64,000 bases of DNA from Prosopocoilus inquinatus. Taxonomy: Eukaryota; Arthropoda; Insecta; Coleoptera; Lucanidae. Both the position numbers and the translations under genes were made by a program. Location of the stretch: contig CM069870.1 of assembly GCA_036172665.1 (NCBI GenBank), positions 65,968,212-66,032,211 on the forward strand, in the 5' to 3' direction. Shown piece after piece: positions 45,548 to 63,087 of the stretch; within the stretch, counting starts at the first letter, position 1; each line of letters starts with the position of its first letter. The notes under the pieces are model-generated. The model was not told the origin of the DNA and searched no databases. It saw only the letters and a list, made by a program, of their open reading frames with translations.

Positions 45548-48280
45548 TTAAATTTGTTTTAAACGTGTAAAGACACACGTATGACAGTTACACATAACCT
45601 GTAAGTTTTTGACACGTCGCCCACTCAGTAGTGCCAAGCGTGTATAAAGAGTCTTAACATTCAGCAGCACGAAAATCTCTAAAGGCTGACAGTAATTAAC
45701 TAAATACAACTACAGAAATTAAATTATCGAAGTCAATATTTGCATTTTTCTTTCAGTCATCAATTTTTCACCCAAAACTTATCTATCTATGTCACCCAAT
45801 AATGGTATATTTTTACATATTTTTGATTTCGGCAAGAACAGCGCCGTCTTTGGTAGAATGTGCGAATGAATTCAAAAATCTGCGCCATTTTTTTAAGTTT
45901 CAAATTGGTTTTCACATCCAAACTACTTTCTTCTTTAATACTCTATCTATTACTTAATTCACTCTCATACTGTTAACTATTGAATAGTAAAAATCTATGA
46001 AACGGACGGATTTTTAACGGCTAATTATTTCCAAAGTTGCCAACTATCAAAAAATAAGCTGTAAGCGTGGGTATAAAAATGATATCAATGAAAACTCGTT
46101 TAAAAATATATATATTTATCTTGACGCAGATGAGAATATGAGAAATTTGACAGATCAAACTATCAGACTGTGGATCAAACAGTCAACATTAATGACACGT
46201 AGGAAACGCAAGTTACAGTCGAAAGCAAAAGAAAGTAGAGAGAAACAGCTTTTTGCGATTGTTCTTTCTTCAAAATGACTTCATAGATGACACGTAAAAA
46301 TTTAGAAAGCTTTGAAATTTGAGAAGTTTAAAACTTTTGCAGTCGAATTTAAACAATATTATGAGCACCGTCAACCGAATCGATATACCATATACGGCCA
46401 GTCCAATTCGCCTAAAAATGTGTTCCAGTAAAGCAAGCTACGGAGTGTGTCAACTAGCGCCCTCTAACACTCTTTAATTAAGTGTTTCCGTGGCTACGAC
46501 ACCGACGCTTATTTTGACAACCTAAATGTTAAGATCAAACATTTCAAAATGACAGTAATTTTAACACTACTTTTGAACTTGAGGGAGCCACTTGACAAAC
46601 ACTTTTCATTTGTCTAGTTTTTAATATTCTAGGAGAGTTTTTAATTTTCTAGGGTAGTCTCTAACGTTCTAGGATATTTTTTTTTTTTGACAATGTCCAT
46701 GTCCTTGTGATAAGTGACAATAAAACATTATTATTATTATTATTATTAATTTCTAAATTTCTAAGATACCGTAGATGAAATTAGATAGGTCATTGCAATT
46801 CTAACTTCGTTACCATTATTTGATTTTTTTACAATACTTATTTACTGTAAAAATTTCAATTAGACAAAATTCCCAATCGAGTTTTGAAAATCGCTAGACT
46901 TCAGATGTGTCTCATTTAATTTAATCACTGGTTAAAAATCGTCACCTTTAGAGGTAAATTCGCTGAGATGGCAACACTGCCTGTGAATCTTGATGCAAAT
47001 ATCTATCATTAGGTCACTGTGTCCAATGTCCAGTTTTTTTCTGCAATGGTTTCTAATTTTCTAGAGTAGTCTCTAACAATCTAATCTAATCTAATTCTAG
47101 GATAGTCTCTAATTTTCTAGGATATTCTCTAACGTTCTAGGACACTTCCTAAATTTCTAGGATAACACAGATGAAATTGATATGCTAGAAGCAGGAAATC
47201 CACTGAGTTGTCAACACTGATTATTTCTAATTAAAGTCACAAACTTTGGAACTAAACTGGTCACTATATCATTAAATTTTCGACATCCTAATTCACCGAG
47301 TAACTAAATCTAGTGTCAAAATCAAAATTTAATTCTAGAATGAAAAATTCACGTGCTTCAGGCTTCACGTGGTGCTAGCTTTGAATCTAATCTTGAAATA
47401 AAGTGAGCAAAGTAATAAACTAGAAATACGGAAATTAATAACAAATAACTTAACAGAAAACTGTAAGGAAATTTTGCCGTGTGAATAATTTCTTAATTAT
47501 TAACAAAAAACTGGGAATAACTGTTTCGTACTATTCTTATAACTTCGTCAGGACCAAAATTATATAATTATAATATTAATACCTTTTTAGAAAAGTTAAA
47601 ATTAAATTTTCAATTTGTTTAAACACAATTTTTGTTATAAACTTAATTTTTAATTTTCTAAAAATATAGGGAAGTAACAATATTATAATTACACAGGTTG
47701 TTTGGAAATTGCTAGTTGGAGATAGTGGGCTGAAGTTAACGGCACAGAAAAATTTTAATAAAAATCCTTTAGTTTTCCAGATAAAAAATTACTAAAAATT
47801 TGGCCAAAATTGTTGGTGCGCCACTGAGTTAAGGTAATTTAAAAAGACAGTTCACGTTATTTAGCAATAATAATGAAATAATAAATTTGATTTTAAAAAA
47901 ATTAAAAAAATAGTAATGAAGTAATAAAAATGATAATGAAATAAAAAATTTGAAATGTAAATTTGATGTTTTTAAAAAAAGGAATTTTAAATGGGTTTCT
48001 TGGATTTCTTAGGACTTCCAGATGGAGCAGTTTTTTTTCTGTACCAGCAATTTCCAAGCATTCTGTATAACTTTGACAAAGTAATACAAAATATTGACCA
48101 ACACAGAAGTTTTATTAAGCTGTTATTCCCCGTTTTTTAAAATAATTAAGAAATTAACAGGAAACTTGATTTTAAATTTAATTAGGAATAAAAACTTTTA
48201 AATGAATTACACGAAAATATAAATAAAACGATATTATAATTAAATTTATTTACAATCACTCTACAATATCTTAAGGGTGT
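45548..48280. other. Intergenic with TTCTAGG minisatellite
   Basis: No gene seen. Two short arrays of about 21 bp units (TTTTCTAGGATAGTCTCTAA and variants) lie at 46613-46680 and 47040-47165; the first is followed by an ATT microsatellite at about 46729-46748. A diverged family-3 MITE is at 46211-46335. The NDUFB6 minus-strand polyadenylation signal is at 48245-48250. Confidence 0.55.
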
Positions 48281-48781
48281 TTACAAATTGAGTGTAACAT
48301 TATTGAAACGTCTCGAATCGTAATCAGACCCCTTAACTTTATCTGAAATTTTGGGATAGCCAGGATCGCCCGGAACAGTGGCAGCTCTGGCCTCGATTAA
48401 CCTCCACCCACCTTTTCGCGACCAGTTATTACGATTGTATCGAAAGTAATACGCCCCTATGAGGCTGGCATAGGTCAGAAGGAAGAATTTCCCTGAAAAA
48501 TACCTGATGTAAGTGGTCCAGGGTTGGCCGACCACCGGCTCTATCGCTTTCGCCATCAAGTCTAGTGGAGCACGGTACGCCCTGCGAATGGGATTGTGCA
48601 GTTCTTTGTATAATTCGGGGACGTAACGGGGTTCGTTTGGGGATAGTATTTGGTCTTTGAGCCACTGTTTACGCCAGGCTCTTTCTGCGTCGGTCATTCC
48701 CAGAAGACGCTCCCGTTCTCGGCCCACACGGCCGACGATGCTCATGGGCTTCACGCCGCCCGTATCCGAAGACGCCACCAT
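48281..48781 (-). CDS. NDUFB6: NADH dehydrogenase 1 beta subcomplex subunit 6 (B17)
   Basis: Accessory subunit of the membrane arm of mitochondrial complex I. Single coding exon of 166 residues. Recognised by the ERERLLGMTDAERAWRKQWL block followed by KDQILSPNEP, which parallels RRRWLKDQELSPREP of the mammalian subunit; insect members carry the longer N-terminus (VKPMSIVGRVGRERER). One membrane segment at about residues 98-116 (FFLLTYASLIGAYYFRY), then the basic NWSRKGGW turn, PGDPGYP and the C-terminal FNNVTLNL. No cleavable presequence is evident, as usual for this subunit. A 60 bp intron (48791-48850) with AG just upstream of the ATG splits the 5' UTR. A polyadenylation signal lies about 30 bases after the stop. 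Human NDUFB6 is about 128 residues, so identity rests on motif order. Confidence 0.88.
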   Translation of the reverse strand: MVASSDTGGVKPMSIVGRVGRERERLLGMTDAERAWRKQWLKDQILSPNEPRYVPELYKELHNPIRRAYRAPLDLMAKAIEPVVGQPWTTYIRYFSGKFFLLTYASLIGAYYFRYNRNNWSRKGGWRLIEARAATVPGDPGYPKISDKVKGSDYDSRRFNNVTLNL

Positions 48782-48850
48782 CTTTTTTATCTGGAAAATA
48801 AATATTTAAGTGGCTTTTTTTATGAGCTATTACGTAATTTTTTGTCTCAC

Positions 48851-49848
48851 GGGTAGGTTTTGTTAGGTTATCGTTTGACAGATCGATTTATGCAACAAAA
48901 GAAGCAAAGCGAGCAAGCGCCACCTATTAGAGAATTTTGATTTATTGCATGTTCAAATTATGAATTGAATTAATAAAGCTCGAGTAATAGTAATTTAGTA
49001 ATAATTAAAATGTGTTGTAATTTACGTACAACAATCTGCTTGAACTAAAAAAGAAATAACCATTTTATTTTGGGGCTTCGAAAACGAGCTTTGATCGGGC
49101 ACGTTCAGGTGACCGCGTGGCTGAGTTGTGATGTTTCTATTCGGCATGTTTTGAAAATCGACGGCTTGTGTTCTTGAACGGGCAACTTGACTCTAATGTG
49201 AAAGTGCCAGTGGTATTTAGAATAGATACAGAATTTAGCATGCCTCACACTTGAATCAGTGCAACCCAGCCACTTAATTACCTGAATGCGACCATTTTCG
49301 GTACGGTATTACCCACTGTTGCCAGACTTATGAGAAATTCCCATTTTGGCGAGAAATTTCAACATGTGAGAAAATTACTTTTAAATTGAAGTAAAAACAA
49401 CAATGAAACTTTTAGATTCCTGTAAATCTTAAGTAATTAAAATGGTGGTGTGGAAAATTGAGCAATAAAATAGAAGAATTGGATACTTATGATGAAGAAC
49501 TTTTATGCAATAATCTAGCAGTACTGGCCACCAGTTTGGATGTTTCTTTTATAAAGAATGTGCGTTTGAATCTCATTCCTTCTTCAATAATAAACTCAAT
49601 TAATTAAGAAAATTAATTCTTGATGTGATTTCAGCGTTAACTGACACCAGAAAACAAAAATTTTGAAACTAGTTTTTTTTTTTATTTGACGCATCGAAAT
49701 GCTTGTTCATAGTTACGCCAAGCTTGCACATCTCGAGCCGCCTTTTGCCTTTTCACCTCGAAGTAACAGAAGAAGCCTTTAAAAAGCACCACAGAGGAAG
49801 AATTTGCGCCGCGCGTTCCCGTGAATAGAAGTGACAGCTGTCATTGCA
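48851..49848. other. Intergenic between divergent genes
   Basis: 5' UTR exon of NDUFB6 at about 48851-48890 (minus). A diverged palindromic element occupies 49097-49293 (CACGTTCAGGTGACCGCG against TTACCTGAATGCGACC; GGCTGAGTTG against CAACCCAGCC), related to family 2. The proximal 49700-49848 stretch is the likely promoter of the downstream + gene. Confidence 0.5.
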
Positions 49849-50556
49849 ATGCCAAGGAAACGCAGACGTCGCTCGTCTTCCGCATTTTCTACATCGAGTT
49901 CCTCGTCATTCGGAGGTTCTCCCGTAAGACATTATAATCTGAGAGAACGGCCTAAGCCAAAACGTCCGAAAACCACCTCAACGAAACTCAAGCGAAAGAG
50001 GAAAGCGCCGGAAAAATTGAAGAAGAAGTCACTTGTGAAGAAGAAGAAAGTCACGCAATTAACAAGAAATAAGAAAAGGAAGAAGAAGGAAACGTCCGCA
50101 AAATTGAAATTAACTAAAAGGAAGAGGAGTACTCGCAAAAAAACACTAAAAGTAAGAAAAAAAGCAGCGATTTGTAATAAAAAGCGTGCAAAATGCACGA
50201 AGGTAACGAAGCAACGCGCCATTCAGGGACAATCAACGTGTGTTAAAAAGCGCAAAGAAATTCCTGCTGTGGTTCCTGTTTATCACAGTTTGGAGGCAAA
50301 GAAATCATTAACTAATATCAATAAAGTAAGTATCTACATTTTTTAAGCAAAAATAAATACTGCTCCTAATTATTATGTGCAGAGGAGAGTTTGTAGACAG
50401 AGCGAAATCACCGATGTTCCTTCACCGAAAAAAATGAGATTCATCGAGGAAAATAAGACATCTTTGAATCAAATAAGGGCCGAGAATGACCCGACAAAAT
50501 GTGCAAGGTTGCCCTTTGTGTATATCAAAAGATTGGCAGAGCGTCTATTAAAAAAC
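49849..50556 (+). CDS. Lys/Arg-rich protein, function unknown (3' end unresolved)
   Basis: Not recognised. Exon 49849-50325 (159 codons; ATG preceded by GCA, matches no other frame) joins in frame to 50383-50556 (58 codons) across a 57 bp intron with a GTAAGT donor and GTGCAG acceptor. Residues 1-30 are PRKRRRRSSS plus a Ser run; then HYNLRERPKPKRP, followed by about 90 residues dominated by Lys/Arg clusters consistent with a nuclear or nucleolar DNA- or RNA-binding protein. The second exon is more ordinary (SEITDVPSPKKMRFIEENK, ARLPFVYIKRLAERLLKN) and may hold a folded piece. After the GTAAGT at 50557 the frame also stays open to a stop at 50689-50691. A true third exon may lie in the first Rpt6 intron. 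It sits just upstream of, and perhaps overlapping, Rpt6. Confidence 0.55.
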
Positions 50557-50689
50557 GTAAGTGTCATATTCTATTCGCTGCAGCATCTACTAAACGTGTG
50601 TTCGTGCGCGTGGTGTTTTGACGTCAATGCGAATGATTTTGAGGTTTTCGAAGTTTTCACAAAGAGTGTGTTAGTTTTAAGCGGAATTT

Positions 50690-50708
50690 GAGTTTTCACT
50701 GCGCAAAA
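50690..50708 (+). promoter_or_regulatory. Rpt6 proximal promoter / 5' leader
   Basis: Immediately before the inferred Rpt6 start codon at 50709. A palindromic CRE-like TGACGTCA lies at about 50619-50626, 85 bases upstream. There is no TATA box, as expected of a housekeeping gene. Inference only. Confidence 0.3.
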
Positions 50709-57197
<6,489 letters not shown>

Positions 57198-57650
57198 GCG
57201 TTCGTATTCCCCAATTAATTTTTTTTTTTTAATCATTTTGCTTACGCAGAAATATATCGAATGAAGTAGTCGTGTTGTTTTGACCCTTACAAAAAAAAGA
57301 AACCTTTCGCATTTATACATATAATTGAAAATTTATTATTATTATTTGCTTTAATATACCTATGTACATAAGAATACTCTCTCTGAACCTATAACAAAAA
57401 AAAAATAGTAATAAATAATACAGTAGGTAGATATTTAAAAATTTAGTGTAACCTGGAATATGCGTGAATCTTTGAACGTGTTTAGGTCATGTTCAAGTAC
57501 ACATCATACAAGGAAAGTATTAAATAAATATTCCAATCATATGCGTTCTAGTATTACACACTTATTAATAGTAACGAATAGTTAAAGTGGGCGCACAACA
57601 CAATATTGTTTATCATGTCTATGATATTTTCATTCAGCTACGTTTCAATG
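57198..57650. other. Shared 3' region of convergent Rpt6 and RER1
   Basis: 453 bp between the two stop codons. Rpt6-strand AATAAA at about 57410 and RER1-strand signal (TTTATT on +) at about 57329 are placed past each other, so the two 3' UTRs would overlap by roughly 80 bases if those signals are used. Confidence 0.5.
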
Positions 57651-60600
57651 TCATTTCGGTGCACCTATAACTTTCCCTGTATCTTCATGGCCCTGGTACT
57701 TCGGTTTTCCATGCGTGAATGGCAGGTAACGATATTTGATCATGTGCTGTAACAAACGACGAGAAAAGAATGAATTAATTTCTTTTTTAATTCACCGCCT
57801 TACCCTAATCTGTCTCTTCATGGTGATACAGAACAGCGTTATGAAATACATGACTAAGATAGGCCAAAATACTGGTATGTTGAAGCAATCGAAGAAAGTG
57901 CACGTGAGTCCGATTAAGGTGCTCTTGGTAACGGAATACCAAAACTTGAACTCCGGCAACCGCCTTATGAACGGTCGAAATTCCTCGTTCGCTCTTGTTG
58001 GCAATTCCGGCCCGTTTTCCTCGGCTACAAACAAAAATATTTAGAGGAATCGAATATGGGGGCATCGAGTGAGTTACCATCGAAATCCATAGCCGGATCA
58101 ATTTTCGGTGTTAGAAATGCAATGAATAAATTTAAGTGGTAAATGCCCAGGGCGTACGTAACTATATACCATCCCTAAAAACGATCGAAACGTCAACTAA
58201 AATTAAATCATTACAGTAGGGAATAAATGGCACAAATTAAATTAAATGTTTTTTGGAAAAAGAGCGGAGAAACGTATTATTTAACTTCATCATTAATTTT
58301 AACTAAATGAAAAAAAAATATATATATACAGGGTGTAACTTTTATGAGGCGACAAACGTCAAAGGCTAGTTCCTCACGTCGAATTATGAAAAAAAGTTCA
58401 TATAAACATCTGTCGGCAAGCGCATAGTTTCGAAGATACAGGGTCCGGGAAAAAGTTGGGAAAGTCTTTCGTTATCGATTTCTCAGAAAAATTTATTCTT
58501 TATGAAAGTTCCCGCATCTTCCCAAACCTAAAATACACTTGTCAAAATCTGATTATCTATCGTCATATATCGAGGAGATCGAAATGTTTGAAATAGACGT
58601 AAGAGTAAAGTACCTTTATTTTTCTAGGTACGCGGAAACGTTATTTGGGAAAGTTGTTCGGGAAACTTACGAGATTTCAAATATGAAATTGTGGCTGCCT
58701 ACGATGATTTTTTATATCTCACAAACTATGCGTTTGCGGACCTATGTTTATATAAGCTTTTTTTCATATTTCGGTGTGAGGAACTGGCTCTTAAAGTTTG
58801 GCCCCTCATTAAAGTTGCACCCTGTATACACACAAAGTGTCCCAGAAAGAAAAAGAAAGCTTCAGACAAACATATTGGTCTGTGTTTTTCCTTGCAAATA
58901 TTTTTTCCCTTGATGTACTTTTGTACAAACTTTTCAAAGATAGTTCTCACTTTATTTTAACTGAAACACTACGCGACTTTTCCAGATCTTCTTTAACTTT
59001 TCAGAAAAAAACTCACTATTGACTGCTATTATGCAACTCCTTAATTTTTACATTTTTAAACTTCTTTTCCCGACTTTAAAAGAGAAATAACAGTTGCAGA
59101 GAAATTAGTAACGTATTTATTATCACGTATTGCGGAGAAAATTATTGAATTACATTTAAAAATCATGAGTAATTAATTTTTACAACATGTCTATTCCTTT
59201 TAAAAAATAATAAAATAGATTTTTCGTAACAAACGAAAAGTCTTAGTATAGGCAACCCAAGTTCACAGTTGCTTGTATGGTTGCCTATATCGGAGATACC
59301 CACGACAATTTTTTTTTCCGTTAAAAACGAGATAAACTTCAGTAACATCATGCAATTTACCTAATTTTCTTAAATATTTAAAGCAATTTTCCATTTTTTC
59401 TTACTTTAGAAAACAAATTTGTGTTCAAAATTTTATTTCTTCAAATACATTTTACTGACTTCTGCATTAAAACAAGGAAATGCTTGGCGTTTCTCTGACA
59501 TTATTGTAAATCTTTTTTTCAATTCCCTAACTTTTCCCGGTGAATGGGAACCCTGTAGCACTCTTAACCAGGATTCCCGCTCACCGGGAAAACCGGAAAA
59601 AGTCGCGGAATTGAGAAAAGGTTCACAATGTCACAGAAAAATCAGGCAATTTGCTTGTTTTAATACAAAAGTCGGTGAAATTGATTAAAGAACTGGAAAC
59701 TTGAAGACAGATTTGTTAACTAACATTAGAAGAAAATGGAAAATTGTTTTAAATATTAAGAAATATTAGTAGTGGTTGCTTAATCTGAAAATGAAGTAAA
59801 TCGTGAAAAAATTGATTACTTTTTTACCCAAAAAAAAATCTTGGAGTCTTCAAATTAGACAACCATACAAATGACTTGTGTTTACTGGGTTGCCTGTACT
59901 GAGACTTCCTGTTTTCTGAAAAATCTTAATTTATTATTTTTTTAACAAACAAGCGTAAATTAAAACTAATTGCTCATTTTTTTCCACAATACACGTAATA
60001 ATAAAAAAAATAATTTTTGTACATCTATTATCTCTGTTCTGAAATCAAGAAAACATTCTTTAAATTTGTTAAAAGAGATTTTATAATCGCAGTCAACAGT
60101 GAGTTTTTTTATGGCAAAATATTTCGAACAAAATAAAGTGGGAACTCTGTTAAAGGAAGGGCAAACAACCAAAAGCAGAAAAAAAAACTGTTAAATTAAT
60201 TCAGCACGCAAGTTTTGTCACAATTAAAATGCAGTTAAACGTCCCATGATTGCTTTTCGGGTCAATTTTAAAAACCTCAGGAGGATATTATGTAACTAAG
60301 GCCCGATTTCATAATAGAACTAAAGATTTTAAAATAAAAGTCACAGTCATATGTCCTAAAAGATGCGAAAACGTAGTTATTTATACATCAGATTGTGACT
60401 TTTTTTTTTAAGTCTCCTTTAGTTCTATTATGAAATCGGCCCTTATTAGCGGAGTGTTAAAATTTGGAGGTCCTTTTAAATTTAAAATATTTAGAATATT
60501 TAGAAAACTACCAGAGTTGATAAAAATCATGATTTTTTTTTAAACATCAAACAAATTTCGATTTTCTCTTAAATATTATGATTTTTTTTTGTTTTTAATA

Positions 60601-63087
60601 TTTTTTACATAGAAAATGCATTAACAATAACAACAAAAGGCCATTTTACACGAAGCAGTTATTGCAAGAAAAAAACTTCTTTTTCAGTTTCTCTCTTTCA
60701 TAGGGCGGAAAAATTGACTTTTTTGGGGAACTTCTTTATTTCAGAGGTTTACTTTTATCTCGTTTTATGCTTTCCTGTTAAGACACATCCACCAAACCAA
60801 GTTTTTCCATTTCTTTACATATTGTTTTTATACAACTTATCCATGTTGTTTTATCCAGAATTGAATATTTTTTTTTAATTTTGGGAATAAAGTTATAAAT
60901 TTTTTCGTTCTTTCACATCCGGTGTATCGAAGATCAATGTTAGTTTTACCATATTTCCGTCTCTTATTAGTAACTCGTGCAAATGACAATTTGATTTAAA
61001 ACATGATTTAAATTTAAAAAATCAGTTGATTTAAATCGTCGCAACCCTGACTGTAACCCATTGAAGTGTGTTTTAATTATAACCAAACTTGCTTGCTAAC
61101 TTAATAACAGTTTTCATTTCATCTTTAGCCTGAGGAAACGTTATTTACAATTTTTAATTTAAGAAATATACAGGGTGTTCCCTAAGTGGCAAGTGGCCCT
61201 CACAAAAATGAGATATGTGTAAAGATTTCATTTTATAACGTGGCACAAATAATAAACACTTTTGGGATTAAAATTAAATTCGTTCTCTGCTGTAGCTTCT
61301 GTTTAGGAATTATCTCCAAGGTGGTAAATAGGTCACTAAAATAGAACTAAGAAACAAAGAAAGATGATGACATTCTCAAGCAATTTTCATTTAATGTGGT
61401 ATCCTTGAAGATATTATTAATTCTGATGATGTAATCAATATACTTGCTGAACTGAAATCAGTGAAATTATAATAATTATCTTATATTATAATCGCAAGCA
61501 AATAAATAATCTTGTTTATAGTTATATTTCTTTTGTAGCTAATTTTCTTTTTACTAGAATTTTTTTCTTCCATTCATTAACAAAAATGGCAATCAATAAG
61601 TATTTTTATTTTATACTCGTAACTGAAAGGAATCTAATCTGATAATAATGTATGGCACAAAGAAACACAATATTGCAAAATGTGATGATGAAATTTTTTT
61701 TTGAAATAAAATCAATTTGCCAAATGCAAAACTGACACAAAATTTAATAATGATCACGTACAGGACTCATGCTCGATTTATTCACCTCCTGATAAATTTA
61801 TCTGCCAGGTATTAGTCTTGAAAACCATTGTATCGATAAAATAGTTTCCGATGATATTACCTGGCAGATAAATTTATCAGGACATGAAGAAATCGGGCAT
61901 TAAAACAAGATTAAAACCGAGTTAGTGTTTTTCTGTTGCTGTTATTTGCATGGAGTGTAGCCAATTGAGACAACACTGATTAAATTAATGTTAATTAAAT
62001 AACAGCAAATAATCACCGCAAAGCACAAAAATGTTCTCTTTTTTTTAACTTTAGTTAATGATCTGAATGTCTTCAAACAACACCCGAGAAGTGGTGGAGC
62101 GGAAGGTGAAATAAAATCTACAGAAATGATTATAAACATGTACCTGTGCATATAGCACTCTCGCCAAGAAACCCGCTATAAGAAGTACGGCAGATATCCA
62201 CCTGCAAATGCGCCAGGGTACCGTCCTATCCACCACTCCTTGGTAGCACTAAAACAAAAGAAATAAATACCTGCTTTATGAATATTCGTACACCGAAAGA
62301 AAAGAGCAACGTCAGAGCTCCAAACCAACGACATTTAGTGTATGGGGTCCAACCATCCAACATACTCTGATATATCTGTTAATGTTACACACAAATAATT
62401 TCTCGATCGTTATAATAAAACTAATGGCACGTTTTCAATTCATTGCTCCAGAGCACTCTGCGAGGAGTACTTCCATCTCTTGTTATTATATGAGGTTAAA
62501 ACAAGATGGGAATACTTGAGAGTCTCAATTGAAAACGCTTCAAACTTTTATGTTGTTTTATTTTCACATTATGCCCATTTGACATAGCGATAATTTTTGC
62601 ATCAAATTCAATAAAAACAGAGAGAGAAGTACTATTTATAACATTTATACTGTGGTGGTTGGTCTTTCTCTCGCACTTTATCACAGAAATTAAATAAGTA
62701 TGTCATACGGACCTTATAAATAAAACTAAACATAAAATTTCATTTTTAGCTTGTAAAATTTATTTTTAGAAACTGATAAGGCATAAGTAATTCAAGTGAC
62801 TGAATTAATTAATGAATAGGCAAAACCTTCTCGCATTTACTTAAGCAAACCAATAATTAAATTACTTGCAACAATGGAAAATCACACACATGACACACAG
62901 TAATTTAAGCTTAACGACCAACATTCAAGAATACGCTGTGTTTTGTAATTTGTAATTGTAAAGCTTTGAATTTAAAAATATACCGTGAGGGAGACCTCCC
63001 CCTGGTTGTATTTACCTGCGATAATCTCGTCCATGCTTGCGAAATGACTCCTTTCCTCTTGGAGGACGTAATCAAATCATCATCCAT
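57651..63087 (-). CDS. RER1: Rer1, Golgi-to-ER retrieval receptor
   Basis: Multipass cis-Golgi protein that returns escaped ER membrane proteins and unassembled subunits by COPI. Minus-strand exons 63087-63016, 62248-62144, 58174-58078, 58024-57804 and 57746-57651 join in frame to 196 residues, exactly the human length. Recognised by [20 protein letters not shown], then [40 protein letters not shown], and [19 protein letters not shown]. Four membrane segments are visible (about residues 40-57, 62-80, 115-133 and 138-155), as in the family. The insect N-terminus is short ([19 protein letters not shown]). A 5' UTR intron ends at GATTGCAG (about 63111). Intron 2 is 4.0 kb and full of repeats; the others are 767, 53 and 57 bp. 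Converges on Rpt6. Confidence 0.96.
58327..58827. mobile_element. Palindromic element with ACAGGGTG ends
   Basis: About 500 bp in RER1 intron 2. The first about 120 bases (ACAGGGTGTAACTTTTATGA, GTTCCTCAC, CATATAAACATCTG, GCATAGTTTC) are mirrored at the right end (GTTTATATAAGC, GGTGTGAGGAACTGG, CATTAAAGTTGCACCCTGT). Flanks are TATA-rich, suggesting TA target duplication of the Tc1/mariner type. Related single ends ACAGGGTG / CACCCTGTA are seen at 32230, 37275 and 61170. Confidence 0.82.
59240..59912. repeat. Two TATAGGCAACC hairpin repeats
   Basis: Inverted-orientation copy at 59240-59293 (AGTATAGGCAACCC / ATGGTTGCCTATATCGG) and a direct copy 59525-59912, whose body matches 3795-4106 from GGGAACCCTGTAG to the terminal hairpin (AGACAACCATACAAATG / GGGTTGCCTGTACTGAG). 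Confidence 0.72.
60300..60442. mobile_element. Palindromic MITE, family 5
   Basis: 143 bp with arms GGCCCGATTTCATAATAGAA / CTAAAG and CTTTAGTTCTATTATGAAAT / CGGCCC; bounded by TAA and TTA. Lies in RER1 intron 2. Confidence 0.85.
61768..61900. mobile_element. Palindromic MITE, family 1 (copy 2)
   Basis: Arms CTGATAAATTTATCTGCCAG / GTATTAGTC and GATATTACCTGGCAGATAAA / TTTATCAGGACATGAAG. Partner of 7606-7736. Confidence 0.82.

Noticed and set aside
49932..50222. Minus-strand Phe/Leu ORF
   Set aside because: Antisense of the Lys/Arg-rich exon.
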